Shown one piece after another: positions 25,067-33,069 of a stretch of 35,759 nucleotides of DNA. Position 1 is the first letter of the stretch; each line of letters opens with the position of its first letter. Made by a program: the position numbers and the translations under genes. Location: assembly GCF_000739995.1 (NCBI RefSeq), contig NZ_BBJX01000022.1:1-35759 (forward strand), in the 5' to 3' direction. Source of the stretch: Comamonas granuli NBRC 101663. Its GTDB lineage: Bacteria; Pseudomonadota; Gammaproteobacteria; Burkholderiales; Burkholderiaceae_C. The notes under the pieces were generated by a model. It was not told the DNA's origin, searched no databases, and saw only the letters and a program-made list of their open reading frames with translations.

Positions 25067-26086
25067 ATGTCGACAAAAGTCAAGCCGGCACCGTTGCCAC
25101 CCGATACCGTCATAGGCGGGTACCGCGTGATCCGCAGGCTGTCGGCGGGCGGGTTCGGTGTGGTCTATCTGGCCGTGGATGCCGAAGGGCAGCAGGTGGC
25201 CATCAAGGAGTACCTGCCGTCTTCGCTCGTGGCGCGCGCGCCCGGCGAGTTGCTGCCCAAGGTGCCGCCCGAAAAACTGTCGCTCTACCGCCTGGGGCTC
25301 AAGAGCTTTTTCGAGGAAGGCCGGGCGCTGGCCCAGATCTCGCACGCCTCGGTGGTGAGCGTGCTCAACTTCTTCCGCGAAAACGAAACCGTCTACATGG
25401 TGATGAACTACCTGGAGGGCGCGACCCTGCAGGACTACATCATCACCGCGCGCGACCTCAAGGGGCAGAAGGTGTTCCGCGAGTCCACCATCCGCTCGCT
25501 GTTCGACGAGGTGCTGCGCGGCATGCGCATCGTGCACCAGCACAAGATGCTGCACCTGGACATCAAGCCGGCCAACATCTTCATCACCGACGACAACAAG
25601 GCGGTGATGATCGACTTCGGCGCCGCGCGCGAGGTGCTCTCCAAGGAGGGCAACTTCATCCGCCCCATGTACACCCCGGGCTTTGCCGCGCCCGAGATGT
25701 ACCGGCGCGACGCCTCCATGGGGCCGTGGACCGACATCTACGCCATCGGCGCCTGCATCTACGCCTGCATGCAGGGCTATCCGCCCAACGAGGCGCCGCA
25801 GCGCCAGGACAAGGACCGCCTGGCCCTGGCGCTGGCCAAGCTGCGCGGCGTGTATTCGGACAACCTGATCGAGGTCGTCGAGTGGTGCATGGCGCTGGAC
25901 CCGCTCTCGCGCCCGCAGTCGGTGTTCGCCCTGCAGAAGGAGCTGGCGCGCGAAGGCGAGCGCCGCTACACCAAGCTCACGGTGGCCGAGAAGATGCGCC
26001 TGCAGATCGACAACCTGGTCTCCGACACCAAGAAAACCGTGCAGAAGGCGACGGCTCCCGCGGCCATCGGAGCCAAGCCCAAATGA
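25067..26086 (+). CDS. Ser/Thr protein kinase (Hanks type, non-RD)
   Basis: A 339-aa soluble kinase. Gly-rich loop LSAGGFGVVY (residues 25-34), catalytic Lys47 (VAIKEYLP), helix-C Glu at about 83-84, catalytic loop HLDIKPANIF with Asp165, DFG at 183-185, and APE. The usual HRD Arg is Leu164, so it is a non-RD kinase and need not be activated by activation-loop phosphorylation. No transmembrane segment or PASTA domain. Its stop overlaps the start of a PP2C phosphatase gene (ATGA), so kinase and phosphatase are translationally coupled. Targets are unknown; the position between yicC and rph is a recurring Burkholderiales arrangement as far as I recall. Confidence 0.9.
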   Translation: MSTKVKPAPLPPDTVIGGYRVIRRLSAGGFGVVYLAVDAEGQQVAIKEYLPSSLVARAPGELLPKVPPEKLSLYRLGLKSFFEEGRALAQISHASVVSVLNFFRENETVYMVMNYLEGATLQDYIITARDLKGQKVFRESTIRSLFDEVLRGMRIVHQHKMLHLDIKPANIFITDDNKAVMIDFGAAREVLSKEGNFIRPMYTPGFAAPEMYRRDASMGPWTDIYAIGACIYACMQGYPPNEAPQRQDKDRLALALAKLRGVYSDNLIEVVEWCMALDPLSRPQSVFALQKELAREGERRYTKLTVAEKMRLQIDNLVSDTKKTVQKATAPAAIGAKPK

Positions 26087-26982
26087 AATTTTCCGTATTC
26101 CAGATCAGCCGCCGCGGCGGCCGCGAGAAGAACGAAGACCGCATGGGCTACTGCTATACGCGCGAGTCCGGCCTGTTCGTGCTCGCCGACGGCATGGGCG
26201 GCCACCCCGAGGGCGAGGTCGCGGCGCAGATCGCCCTGCAGACCGTGGCCTCGATGTTCCAACGCCAGGCGCGGCCGCAACTGCCCGACGTGCAGGAGTT
26301 CCTCTCCTCGGCGCTGCTGGCGGCGCACCACCAGATCCTGCGCTACGCCAGCGACAAGGGCATGCTCGACTCGCCGCGCACCACGCTGGTGGCGGCCGTG
26401 GTGCAGGGGGGCAGCGCCCACTGGATCCATTGCGGCGACTCGCGCCTGTACATGGTGCGCGCGGGGCAATTGCTCACGCGCACGCGCGACCACTCCTACC
26501 TGGAGCTGCGCAACGTGCCGACAGCGCTCGAGCGCGTCAACCGCAACGTGCTGTTCACCTGCCTGGGCTCGCCGACCAAGCCGATCTACGACATGACGGG
26601 GCCCGTGCTGCTGGAGCAGGGCGACCGCATCCTGCTGTGCTCGGACGGCCTCTGGGGCACGCTGGGGGATGAGGAAATCGCCCAGCAGCTCGGCGCCGAG
26701 CCCGTCTCGCAGGCCGTGCCCGAGCTCGTCGAGCGCGCCCTGCGCAAGGCCGGCGAGGGCAGCGACAACGTCACCGTGGTCGCCATGGACTGGGAGACGC
26801 CCGACGCCTTCGAGTCCACCCAGGGCATCTCCACCGAGAGCATCGGCGACGACGTGTTTGCCTCCACCATCCAGGCCGGGCCGCTGGACGCGCTGGTCGA
26901 TGACCTGGACGACGCCGCCATCGAGCGCTCCATTGCCGAGATCAACGAGGCCATCCGGCGCTCGGCGGCGAAAAAGGGGTGA
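26083..26982 (+). CDS. PP2C-family Ser/Thr phosphatase
   Basis: A 299-aa phosphatase. Metal-binding and catalytic motifs are present in order: NEDRMGY, LADGMGGH, TTLVAAVVQGG, HCGDSRLYM, RDHSYLE, LCSDGLWG and SDNVTVVAM. Residues after about 240 form an acidic, probably flexible tail (FESTQGISTESIGDDVFAS...DDLDDAAIERSI). It overlaps the kinase gene by 4 nt, so the pair is very likely antagonistic. It is followed by a family 2 repeat before rph. Confidence 0.92.
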   Translation: MKFSVFQISRRGGREKNEDRMGYCYTRESGLFVLADGMGGHPEGEVAAQIALQTVASMFQRQARPQLPDVQEFLSSALLAAHHQILRYASDKGMLDSPRTTLVAAVVQGGSAHWIHCGDSRLYMVRAGQLLTRTRDHSYLELRNVPTALERVNRNVLFTCLGSPTKPIYDMTGPVLLEQGDRILLCSDGLWGTLGDEEIAQQLGAEPVSQAVPELVERALRKAGEGSDNVTVVAMDWETPDAFESTQGISTESIGDDVFASTIQAGPLDALVDDLDDAAIERSIAEINEAIRRSAAKKG

Positions 26983-27115
26983 CCCTCCCCCTGAGTCGCC
27001 TTCGGCGCCTTCCCCCTCCTCTCGCAGCGCTGCGCACTGCGGGGAAGGGGACCTTGCTCAGCGCGGCAGGCGGCCCTTGCGCGGCGGTCACTGGCCTGGG
27101 CCGTGCGCGGCAGAT
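26983..27115 (+). repeat. family 2 intergenic repeat, copy F
   Basis: Starts right at the PP2C stop: CCCTCCCCCTGAG, hairpin CGCC-TTC-GGCG, CTTCCCCCTC, a second hairpin CGCAGCGC-TGC-GCACTGCG (27023-27041, one mismatch), then GGCGGCCCTTGCGCGG and CTGGCCTGGGCCG. It aligns end to end with the reverse complement of 29966-30091. It fills most of the 183-nt spacer before rph. Confidence 0.75.
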
Positions 27116-27165
27116 CGCTTGTTGATTGGGCGCAGCACATGGCGCCATATTTTGGAAGTTTTCCC

Positions 27166-27897
27166 ATGACCTCTTTCGTTCGCCCCGGTGGCCGCGCCGC
27201 CGACCAGTTGCGCCCCGTGCGCATCACGCGCCACTACACCATGCACGCCGAGGGCGCGGTGCTCATCGAGTTTGGCAACACCAAGGTGCTGTGCACCGCC
27301 TCGGTCGAAGAGAAGGTGCCGCCGCACCAGCGCGGTAGCGGCGCAGGCTGGGTCACGGCCGAGTACGGCATGCTGCCGCGCGCCACGCACACGCGCAGCG
27401 ACCGCGAGGCCGCGCGCGGCAAGCAGAGCGGCCGCACGCAGGAGATCCAGCGCCTCATCGGCCGCTCGCTGCGCGCGGTGTTCGACTTGAAGCTCCTGGG
27501 CGAACGCAGCATCGTGCTCGACTGCGACGTGCTCCAGGCCGACGGCGGCACGCGCACCGCGGCCATCACCGGCGCCTGGGTGGCCGCGCAGGACGCGGTG
27601 AACACGCTGCTTGCCAGCGGCAAGCTCACCACCACGCCCATCCGCGAACCCGTGGCCGCCATTTCCGTGGGCATCGTGCAGGGCCAGCCCGTGCTGGACC
27701 TGGAATACGTGGAAGACGTGGCCTGTGACACCGACATGAACGTGGTCATGACCGGTGCCGGACACTTCGTGGAAGTGCAGGGCACGGCCGAGGGCGTGGC
27801 CTTCACGCGCCGCGAGATGGACCAGCTCCTGCTGCTGGCCGAAAAAGGCATTGGCGAACTGATGCGGATGCAGCAGGCCGCACTTCAAAATGAATAG
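27166..27897 (+). CDS. rph: ribonuclease PH
   Basis: A 243-aa RNase PH. Recognisable: [21 protein letters not shown], the phosphate-binding and tRNA-contacting [21 protein letters not shown]...[26 protein letters not shown], and [18 protein letters not shown]. It trims the 3' ends of tRNA precursors by phosphorolysis. GGAAG lies about 8 nt before the ATG at 27166; longer upstream frames include non-family residues. Its last codons and stop (GAATAG) fall inside family 1 repeat copy C. It is followed by rdgB 42 nt later. Confidence 0.97.
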   Translation: MTSFVRPGGRAADQLRPVRITRHYTMHAEGAVLIEFGNTKVLCTASVEEKVPPHQRGSGAGWVTAEYGMLPRATHTRSDREAARGKQSGRTQEIQRLIGRSLRAVFDLKLLGERSIVLDCDVLQADGGTRTAAITGAWVAAQDAVNTLLASGKLTTTPIREPVAAISVGIVQGQPVLDLEYVEDVACDTDMNVVMTGAGHFVEVQGTAEGVAFTRREMDQLLLLAEKGIGELMRMQQAALQNE

Positions 27898-27929
27898 CTG
27901 CTTGCGCTTGCTGGATAAGCGCTGGAGGC
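27885..27929 (+). repeat. family 1 intergenic repeat, copy C
   Basis: TTCAAAATGAATAGCTG then CTTGCGCTTGCTGGATAAGCGCTGGAGG. It begins in the last codons of rph, contains the rph stop codon, and its GGAGG end is the only ribosome-binding-like sequence before rdgB (11 nt before the ATG at 27940). Confidence 0.75.
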
Positions 27930-27939
27930 AGATTTGACT

Positions 27940-28557
27940 ATGAAAATCGTATTGGCATCGAATAACCGTGGCAAGCTCGCCGAACTGCAGGCCATGCTCG
28001 CCCCCCTGGGCGTGGAGCTCGTGCGCCAGGCCGACTTGGGCATGGGCGAGGCCGAGGAGCCGCACCGCACCTTCGTCGAGAACGCCCTGGCCAAGGCGCG
28101 CTTTGCCAGCGCGCACACCGGCCTGCCGGCGCTGGCCGACGACGCCGGCCTGTGCGTGGACGCCTTCGGCGGCCTGCCGGGCGTGGACACCGCCTACTAC
28201 GCCACGCAGTTCGGCTACGAGAAGGGCGACGACAACAACGTGCGCGCCCTGCTCGAGCAGATGCAGGGCCTGGACAACCGGCGCGCCGCCATGGTCAGCA
28301 CCCTGGTGGCCGTGCGCAGCCCGCAGGACCCCGAGCCCCTGATCGCCGTGGGCCGCGTGGTCGGCGAGATCGCGCGCGAGCGGCGCGGCAGCCACGGCTT
28401 CGGCTTCGACCCGGTGATGTTCATCCCCGAATTCGGCCAGACCTTCGCCGAACTGCCCCCCGAGGTGAAGAACGCGCACAGCCACCGCGGCCGCGCGGCG
28501 CAGCAGATGCTGGCGCTGATGCGCGAGCGCTGGCTTCCCGAGGCTTCAAAAAAGTGA
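27940..28557 (+). CDS. rdgB: RdgB/HAM1-family non-canonical purine NTP pyrophosphatase
   Basis: A 205-aa nucleotide-sanitising enzyme that hydrolyses dITP, dXTP and ITP to the monophosphate. Motifs: LASNNRGKLAELQAML at the N-terminus, EEPHRTFVENALAKARFAS, GLPALADDAGLCVDAFGGLPGVDTAYYA, and SHGFGFDPVMFIPEF plus SHRGRAAQQM at the end. The ATG at 27940 is preferred to a TTG at 27934. It follows rph and precedes hemW, the standard order. A long family 1 repeat lies between rdgB and hemW. Confidence 0.96.
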   Translation: MKIVLASNNRGKLAELQAMLAPLGVELVRQADLGMGEAEEPHRTFVENALAKARFASAHTGLPALADDAGLCVDAFGGLPGVDTAYYATQFGYEKGDDNNVRALLEQMQGLDNRRAAMVSTLVAVRSPQDPEPLIAVGRVVGEIARERRGSHGFGFDPVMFIPEFGQTFAELPPEVKNAHSHRGRAAQQMLALMRERWLPEASKK

Positions 28558-28649
28558 GCTGCCAGCGCTTTCCAGGCAATGATTTCAAGAATTTTTGATC
28601 CTCAAATCGTTTGCAGGCAAGCGCAAGCAGCTATGGTTTTGATAACGCC
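28558..28649 (-). repeat. family 1 intergenic repeat, copy D (long form)
   Basis: Read on the - strand it starts TATCAAAACCATAGCTGCTTGCGCTTGCC, carries a ~45-nt insertion (mainly AT-rich), then ends CCTGGAAAGCGCTGGCAGCTC. Both halves match copies B and C, so this is one element with a longer middle, filling the whole rdgB-hemW gap. Confidence 0.65.
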
Positions 28650-29879
28650 ATGAGTATCCCCATCGTCCCCGCCGCCGAGGCCGCGCCCAGCGCGCCGCGC
28701 GACATCCAGCACTACATGCGCCCGGGGCTGCTGCAGCTCAGCAGCCTGCCGCCGCTCTCGCTCTATGTGCACATCCCCTGGTGCCTGAAGAAGTGCCCGT
28801 ACTGTGACTTCAACTCGCACGCCTGGGACGGTGCGGGCGGCCTGCCCGAGCAGCGCTACCTCGACGCCCTGTGCGCCGACCTCGAGGCGGCGCTGCCGCT
28901 GGTCTGGGGCCGGCAGGTGCAAAGCGTGTTCATCGGCGGCGGCACGCCCAGCCTGTTCGCGCCCGCCTCCATCGACCGGCTGCTGGCCGACATCCGCGCG
29001 CGCCTGCCGCTGGCGGCGGCCTGCGAGGTCACGCTGGAGGCCAACCCCGGCACCTTCGAGAAAGAGCGCTTCCGCGCCTTGCGCGCGGCGGGCGTCACGC
29101 GCCTGTCCATCGGCGTGCAGAGCTTCAACGACCGGCACCTGCAGGCCCTGGGGCGCGTGCACGACCGCGCCCAGGCCATCGCAGCCGTGGAGGAGGCCGC
29201 GCGCTGCTTCGAGACCTTCAACCTCGACCTCATGTACGCGCTGCCGGGCCAGGACCTGACGGGCCTGGACGAAGACCTGCGCACCGCGCTCGCCTTCGCG
29301 CCGCCGCACCTCTCGGTCTACCACCTGACCATCGAGCCCAATACCTGGTTCGCCAAGCACCCGCCCGCCCTGCCGCCGGACGACGAAGCCTACGCCATGC
29401 TCGACCGCATCACCGAGCGGACCGGGCAGAGCGGCCTGCAGCGCTATGAAGTCTCGGCCTACGCGCGCCCCGGCCACCCGTGCCAGCACAACACCAATTA
29501 CTGGGAGTTCGGCGACTATCTGGGCATAGGCGCCGGCGCGCACAGCAAGCTCAGCTTTGCGCACCGCATCGTGCGCCAGGTGCGCTTTCGCGACCCGGGC
29601 CGCTACATGGACCAGGCCCTGGCGGGCCAGGCGCTGGCGCAGGATACCGATGTGCGCCGCGCCGAGCTGCCGTTCGAGTTCATGCTCAATGCCCTGCGCC
29701 TGCGCAGCGGCTTTGCGCTGCAGGACTTCGTCGAGCGCACTGGGCTGGCGCTCACCGCCATCGAGGTGCCGCTGCAGGAGGCCGAGCGCAAGGGGCTGAT
29801 CGAGCGCGACATGGCGCGCGTCAAGCCCACGGCGCGCGGCTTTGACTTCCTGAGTGATCTGCAGGAGCTGTTCCTGTAG
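28650..29879 (+). CDS. hemW: HemW-like radical SAM heme chaperone
   Basis: A 409-aa radical SAM protein. The cluster motif is CLKKCPYC (HIPWCLKKCPYCDFNSH), where Phe follows instead of the extra Cys found in HemN, so this is the heme chaperone HemW and not coproporphyrinogen oxidase. GGGTPS, RLSIGVQSFND and the C-terminal HemN_C-type winged domain (about 330-409, LRLRSGFALQDFVERTG) are present. It binds heme and helps deliver it to respiratory enzymes. The ATG at 28650 was chosen; upstream residues to 28611 are repeat-derived. Confidence 0.93.
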   Translation: MSIPIVPAAEAAPSAPRDIQHYMRPGLLQLSSLPPLSLYVHIPWCLKKCPYCDFNSHAWDGAGGLPEQRYLDALCADLEAALPLVWGRQVQSVFIGGGTPSLFAPASIDRLLADIRARLPLAAACEVTLEANPGTFEKERFRALRAAGVTRLSIGVQSFNDRHLQALGRVHDRAQAIAAVEEAARCFETFNLDLMYALPGQDLTGLDEDLRTALAFAPPHLSVYHLTIEPNTWFAKHPPALPPDDEAYAMLDRITERTGQSGLQRYEVSAYARPGHPCQHNTNYWEFGDYLGIGAGAHSKLSFAHRIVRQVRFRDPGRYMDQALAGQALAQDTDVRRAELPFEFMLNALRLRSGFALQDFVERTGLALTAIEVPLQEAERKGLIERDMARVKPTARGFDFLSDLQELFL

Positions 29880-29965
29880 CCGTCCACGGCGCCCCGAAAA
29901 AACCGCGGCGCTGCAATTATCTTTGCGAACGCAGAGGTGCGTGCTCCATCCGCGCCCTCACAAAC

Positions 29966-30091
29966 CGGCGCGCCCCAGCCAGGGCCCCCGCGCAAGGGCC
30001 GCCCCGCCGCGCTGGGGGCGTCCCCCCTCCCGAATCGCGCAGCGATTCGAGAGAGAGGGGGGAAGGCGCCGCAGGCGCCTCAGGGGGGTGT
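29966..30091 (-). repeat. family 2 intergenic repeat, copy G
   Basis: Reverse-complement match to copy F at 26983-27115. Hairpins: CGAATCGC-GCA-GCGATTCG (30031-30049, perfect) and AGGCGCC-GCA-GGCGCCT. It lies in the convergent spacer between hemW and the I78-like lipoprotein gene. Stem sequences differ from copy F, but pairing is kept. Confidence 0.75.
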
Positions 30092-30096
30092 TCCCG

Positions 30097-30405
30097 CTAC
30101 CCGCAGCGCGCGGCCACGATGCGGCCGCTGGCGTCCACTTCCAGGTTCAGGCGCTGGGCGTCGAATTCCTTGGTCACCGCCTGCCCGGGCCGCAGGATGC
30201 GCACCAGCAGCGCGCCCGAGCGCACGCGTGCGGCCTCCACCACCTTGGCGGTGCTGTTCTGGCCCACGAAGGCCTGGGCTGGCGGGGCCTGGCAGAGGCC
30301 GCCGCGTGGCGCGCCCGTGGGGCCGGTGGCGGGCGGCGGCGCCGCGCAGCCAGCGAGCAGCGCGGCGAGGAGGGCGGCCAGGGGCCGGATGGCAGCGGGG
30401 GACAT
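30097..30405 (-). CDS. I78-family peptidase-inhibitor-like lipoprotein
   Basis: A 102-aa protein with an N-terminal lipoprotein signal (hydrophobic stretch LAALLAALLAGC, lipidation Cys at about residue 20) and a mature domain like elastase-inhibitor family I78: CQAPPAQAFVGQ, then RILRPGQAVTKEFDAQRLNLEVDASGRIVAARCG. The two Cys and the PGQ...RLN..VD..G.I scheme are diagnostic. The start at 30405 is preceded by GAGAGG 10 nt upstream. It probably sits in the outer or inner membrane facing the periplasm and may inhibit a serine protease; target unknown. Confidence 0.78.
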   Translation of the reverse strand: MSPAAIRPLAALLAALLAGCAAPPPATGPTGAPRGGLCQAPPAQAFVGQNSTAKVVEAARVRSGALLVRILRPGQAVTKEFDAQRLNLEVDASGRIVAARCG

Positions 30406-30444
30406 GGCGGGCATTCCTCTCGGCAAGGGCAGGGGGCCGGCGCT

Positions 30445-30903
30445 TCAGCCGGCGGCGGCGGGCGGCGCGGTCAGGGCCGCCAGGTACACGCGGCTGAATT
30501 CCTCGGGCAGGCGCCGCGCCCGTCCGCTGGAGATCTCCACGCACACCAGGTGCCAGCGCCCGCGCAGCACGGTGGCGCCGTCCTGCGCGCGGATGAACTG
30601 GAAGCGCCGCTCCATGGTCAGCTTGCCGTCGCTGTCGGTGAGCCAGGTGCCCAGGATGAGCTCCTGACCCAGCAGCGAGGGCAGCAGGTAATCGTACTGC
30701 GCCTGGCGGATGACCATGGCGCGGTCCAGCCGCTGGTAGTCCGCAATGCCCAGGCCCAGGGCCTGCGAGTGCGCCCAGCCGACCTTTTCGCACCACTGCA
30801 CGTACACCGCATTGTTGGTGTGCTGCAACTCGTCGATGTCGCCCGCCTGCGGGCGGACGTGGAGGGTGAAAGGCTGTGGATGGTCCCAGGGCATGGGGTG
30901 CAT
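30445..30903 (-). CDS. acyl-CoA thioesterase of the YbgC/4HBT hotdog family
   Basis: A 152-aa hotdog-fold protein. The catalytic-loop region DIDELQHTNNAVYVQWCEKVGWAHS matches the 4HBT (YbgC/FadM-like) family, where the D...H-N segment places the acyl-thioester. It then continues VIRQAQYDYLLPSLLGQELILGTWL. The ATG at 30903 was chosen; the longer upstream frame is Arg-rich and unlike the family. Substrate unknown. It lies between trpS and the I78-like gene, on the same strand but separated from trpS by a family 1 repeat. Confidence 0.85.
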   Translation of the reverse strand: MHPMPWDHPQPFTLHVRPQAGDIDELQHTNNAVYVQWCEKVGWAHSQALGLGIADYQRLDRAMVIRQAQYDYLLPSLLGQELILGTWLTDSDGKLTMERRFQFIRAQDGATVLRGRWHLVCVEISSGRARRLPEEFSRVYLAALTAPPAAAG

Positions 30904-30970
30904 TGTCGCAGGCGGGCGCCGCCGCGCGTGTCCAGCAGCGGACAATGCATTTTGTGAGGTGTTTTTTCCC

Positions 30971-31020
30971 TCTGGCGCTTGCCCCGCAAGCGCCAGCAGC
31001 TCCGTTTTTTATAGCGTTTT
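30971..31020 (-). repeat. family 1 intergenic repeat, copy E
   Basis: Read on the - strand: GCTATAAAAAACGGAGCTG, then CTGGCGCTTGC-GGG-GCAAGCGCCA, a perfect 10-bp hairpin (30973-30982 with 30986-30995). It starts 2 nt after the trpS stop. No T-run follows on the trpS strand, so it is not a classic terminator. Confidence 0.72.
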
Positions 31021-31022
31021 GC

Positions 31023-32324
31023 TCAGGCCCCGGCGGCTTCGGCCAGGGCGTGCAGCGCGGCGCGGGCTTCGGCCTCGGTGGCGCCGGGCACCGGGGCCAG
31101 GCAGGGCGCCAGGGCCTGCAGCGCGTCCGGGTCTTGTTGCAGCCGGGCGATGGCCTGGCCGGCGTCCTTGGGTGCGGCAAAGCCCGTGCTCTGCAGCAGC
31201 AGGCGGCCGTCGGCGGCGACGAGCTTGAAGTAGAACTTGCCGTCGATCTCGCGGTACTGCTTGAAGCTCGGCAGGGCCGCCTTGGCGGCCTTGGCCGCCT
31301 TCTGCGGGGCGGCGGCCTGCACCAGGCTGCGCAGGCCCACGGCCGCGCGCAGTTCGCGCAGGAAGGGCGTGGCGATCTGGCGCGCGCGCTCGGCGCCGGC
31401 CAGCAGCGTGGCCTCGATGCGCGCCGGGTTGTGGATCAGCGCTTCGTACTGCTCGCGCATCGGCGCCACCACCTGGTCCACGCGCTCGAACAGCAGTTGC
31501 TTGGCGTCGCCCCAGGCGATGCCGTCCGCGTAGGCTTGGCGCAGGGCGGCGGTCTCGTCCGCGGTGGCAAAGGCCTGGTAGATCTGGAACAGGGCCGAGC
31601 CTTCGGTCTCCTTGGGCTCGCCGGGGGCGCGCGAGTCGGTCAGGATGCCGCTGATGAGCTTCTTGAGCTGCTCGCGGCTGGAGAACAGCGGGATGGTGTT
31701 GTCGTAGCTCTTGCTCATCTTGCGGCCGTCCAGGCCGGGCAGGGTGGCCACGTGGTCGTCGATCACCGCCTCGGGCAGCACGAAATGCTCGCCGTAGAGG
31801 TGGTTGAAGCTCGCGCCCATGTCGCGCGCCATCTCGATGTGCTGCACCTGGTCGCGCCCCACGGGCACCTTGTGCGCCTTGAACATCAGGATGTCGGCGC
31901 CCATGAGCACGGGGTACATGAACAGGCCGGCGGTCACGCCGTCGTCCGGCTCGCGCCCGGCGGCGGCATTCTTGTCCTGCGCGGCCTTGTAGGCGTGGGC
32001 GCGGTTGAGCAGGCCCTTGCCGGTCACGCAGGTGAGCAGCCAGGTCAGCTCGGGGATTTCGGGAATGTCGGACTGGCGGTAGAAGGTGACCTTCTCCGGG
32101 TTCAGGCCCGAGGCCAGCCAGCTCGCGGCGATCTCCAGCGTGGAGCGCTGGATGCGCACCGGGTCTTCGCACTTGATGAGCGCGTGGTAGTCGGCCAGGA
32201 AGTAGAAGCTCTGCACCCCGGGCCGCAGGCTGGCCTGCACCGAGGGGCGGATGGAGCCGACGAAATTGCCCAGGTGGGGCGTGCCCGTGGTGGTGATGCC
32301 GGTGAGAAAGCGCGTGGTGCTCAT
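31023..32324 (-). CDS. trpS: tryptophanyl-tRNA synthetase with C-terminal extension
   Basis: A 433-aa class I synthetase: HIGH-type motif TTTGTPHLGNFVGSI near the N-terminus and KMSKS in GRKMSKSYDN, with the Trp-binding and dimer region between. Typical bacterial TrpS is 330-340 aa; here about 95 residues are added after the anticodon-binding domain. The extension has an Ala/Lys linker (QAAAPQKAAKAAKAALP), then a small domain with SFKQYREIDGKFYFKLVAADGRLLL in outline and QSTGFAAPKDAGQAIARLQ, which looks like a YegP/DUF1508-type beta domain. It charges tRNA-Trp; the role of the extension is unknown. It lies 28 nt after the site-2 protease gene. Confidence 0.94.
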   Translation of the reverse strand: MSTTRFLTGITTTGTPHLGNFVGSIRPSVQASLRPGVQSFYFLADYHALIKCEDPVRIQRSTLEIAASWLASGLNPEKVTFYRQSDIPEIPELTWLLTCVTGKGLLNRAHAYKAAQDKNAAAGREPDDGVTAGLFMYPVLMGADILMFKAHKVPVGRDQVQHIEMARDMGASFNHLYGEHFVLPEAVIDDHVATLPGLDGRKMSKSYDNTIPLFSSREQLKKLISGILTDSRAPGEPKETEGSALFQIYQAFATADETAALRQAYADGIAWGDAKQLLFERVDQVVAPMREQYEALIHNPARIEATLLAGAERARQIATPFLRELRAAVGLRSLVQAAAPQKAAKAAKAALPSFKQYREIDGKFYFKLVAADGRLLLQSTGFAAPKDAGQAIARLQQDPDALQALAPCLAPVPGATEAEARAALHALAEAAGA

Positions 32325-32352
32325 GACAGAAGGGGACAGGAAACGGGGCGGT

Positions 32353-33021
32353 TCAGTGCAGCCATGCCGTCAGCGGCAGGAGCAGCAGGTTGATGATGCC
32401 GTAGCCCAGGGCCATCAGCGGGCGCAGCCACAGCGTGCCGACGATGCCGGCGATGACCAGCGCCATCACGATGAAGAAGCCCCAGGGCTCGATGCGCGAG
32501 AGCATCTGCGCCTGGCGCCAGGGCAGCAGGCCCACGAGAATGCGCCCGCCGTCGAGCGGCGGCAGCGGAAACAGGTTGAAGGCCCACATCACCAGGTTGA
32601 CCAGCACGCCGGCGCGCGCCATCTCGATGAAGAAGCGCTCCTGCAGGCCCATGCCCAGCAGCAGCACGAGCAGCACGGCCCACACCACGGCCTGGGCGAA
32701 ATTCGACGCGGGCCCGGCCAGCGCCACCCAGACCATGTGCTGCTTGGGCTTGCGCAGGTTGCTGAAATTCACCGGCACCGGCTTGGCATAGCCGAACAGG
32801 AAGGCGCCCGAGGTGGCGAAGTACAGCAGCAAGGGCATCAGAATGGTGCCCATGGGGTCGATGTGCTTGAGCGGGTTGAGCGTGATGCGCCCCATCATGG
32901 CGGCGGTATGGTCGCCGAAATGGCGCGCCGCATAGCCATGGGCCGCCTCGTGCACGGTGATGGCAAACAGCACCGGCAGGGCGTAGATCAGAACGGTCTG
33001 GATGAGATTGGCAGTGTCCAC
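32353..33021 (-). CDS. site-2 protease family (M50) membrane metallopeptidase
   Basis: A 222-aa membrane protein with His24-Glu25-Ala-Ala-His28 in TM1 (AITVHEAAHGYAARHFGD) and the second metal-site motif in NLFPLPPLDGGRIL (about residues 152-165). About six hydrophobic segments: 8-30, 58-72, 98-124, 135-152, 180-200 and 205-220. This is the short, Rip/YwhC-like group without a PDZ domain. Substrate unknown. It lies in the yciV-yciO-S2P-trpS unit, 48 nt after yciO. Confidence 0.9.
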   Translation of the reverse strand: MDTANLIQTVLIYALPVLFAITVHEAAHGYAARHFGDHTAAMMGRITLNPLKHIDPMGTILMPLLLYFATSGAFLFGYAKPVPVNFSNLRKPKQHMVWVALAGPASNFAQAVVWAVLLVLLLGMGLQERFFIEMARAGVLVNLVMWAFNLFPLPPLDGGRILVGLLPWRQAQMLSRIEPWGFFIVMALVIAGIVGTLWLRPLMALGYGIINLLLLPLTAWLH

Positions 33022-33069
33022 CGGCGTGATTGTCTCAGACGCGCCGGGGCATGGGCGCGGCAGGGGGCT

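Noticed and set aside
30971-31020. Repeat copy E as terminator of trpS
   Set aside because: The 10-bp hairpin is followed by an A-run on the trpS strand, not a T-run, so it does not fit an intrinsic terminator for trpS.
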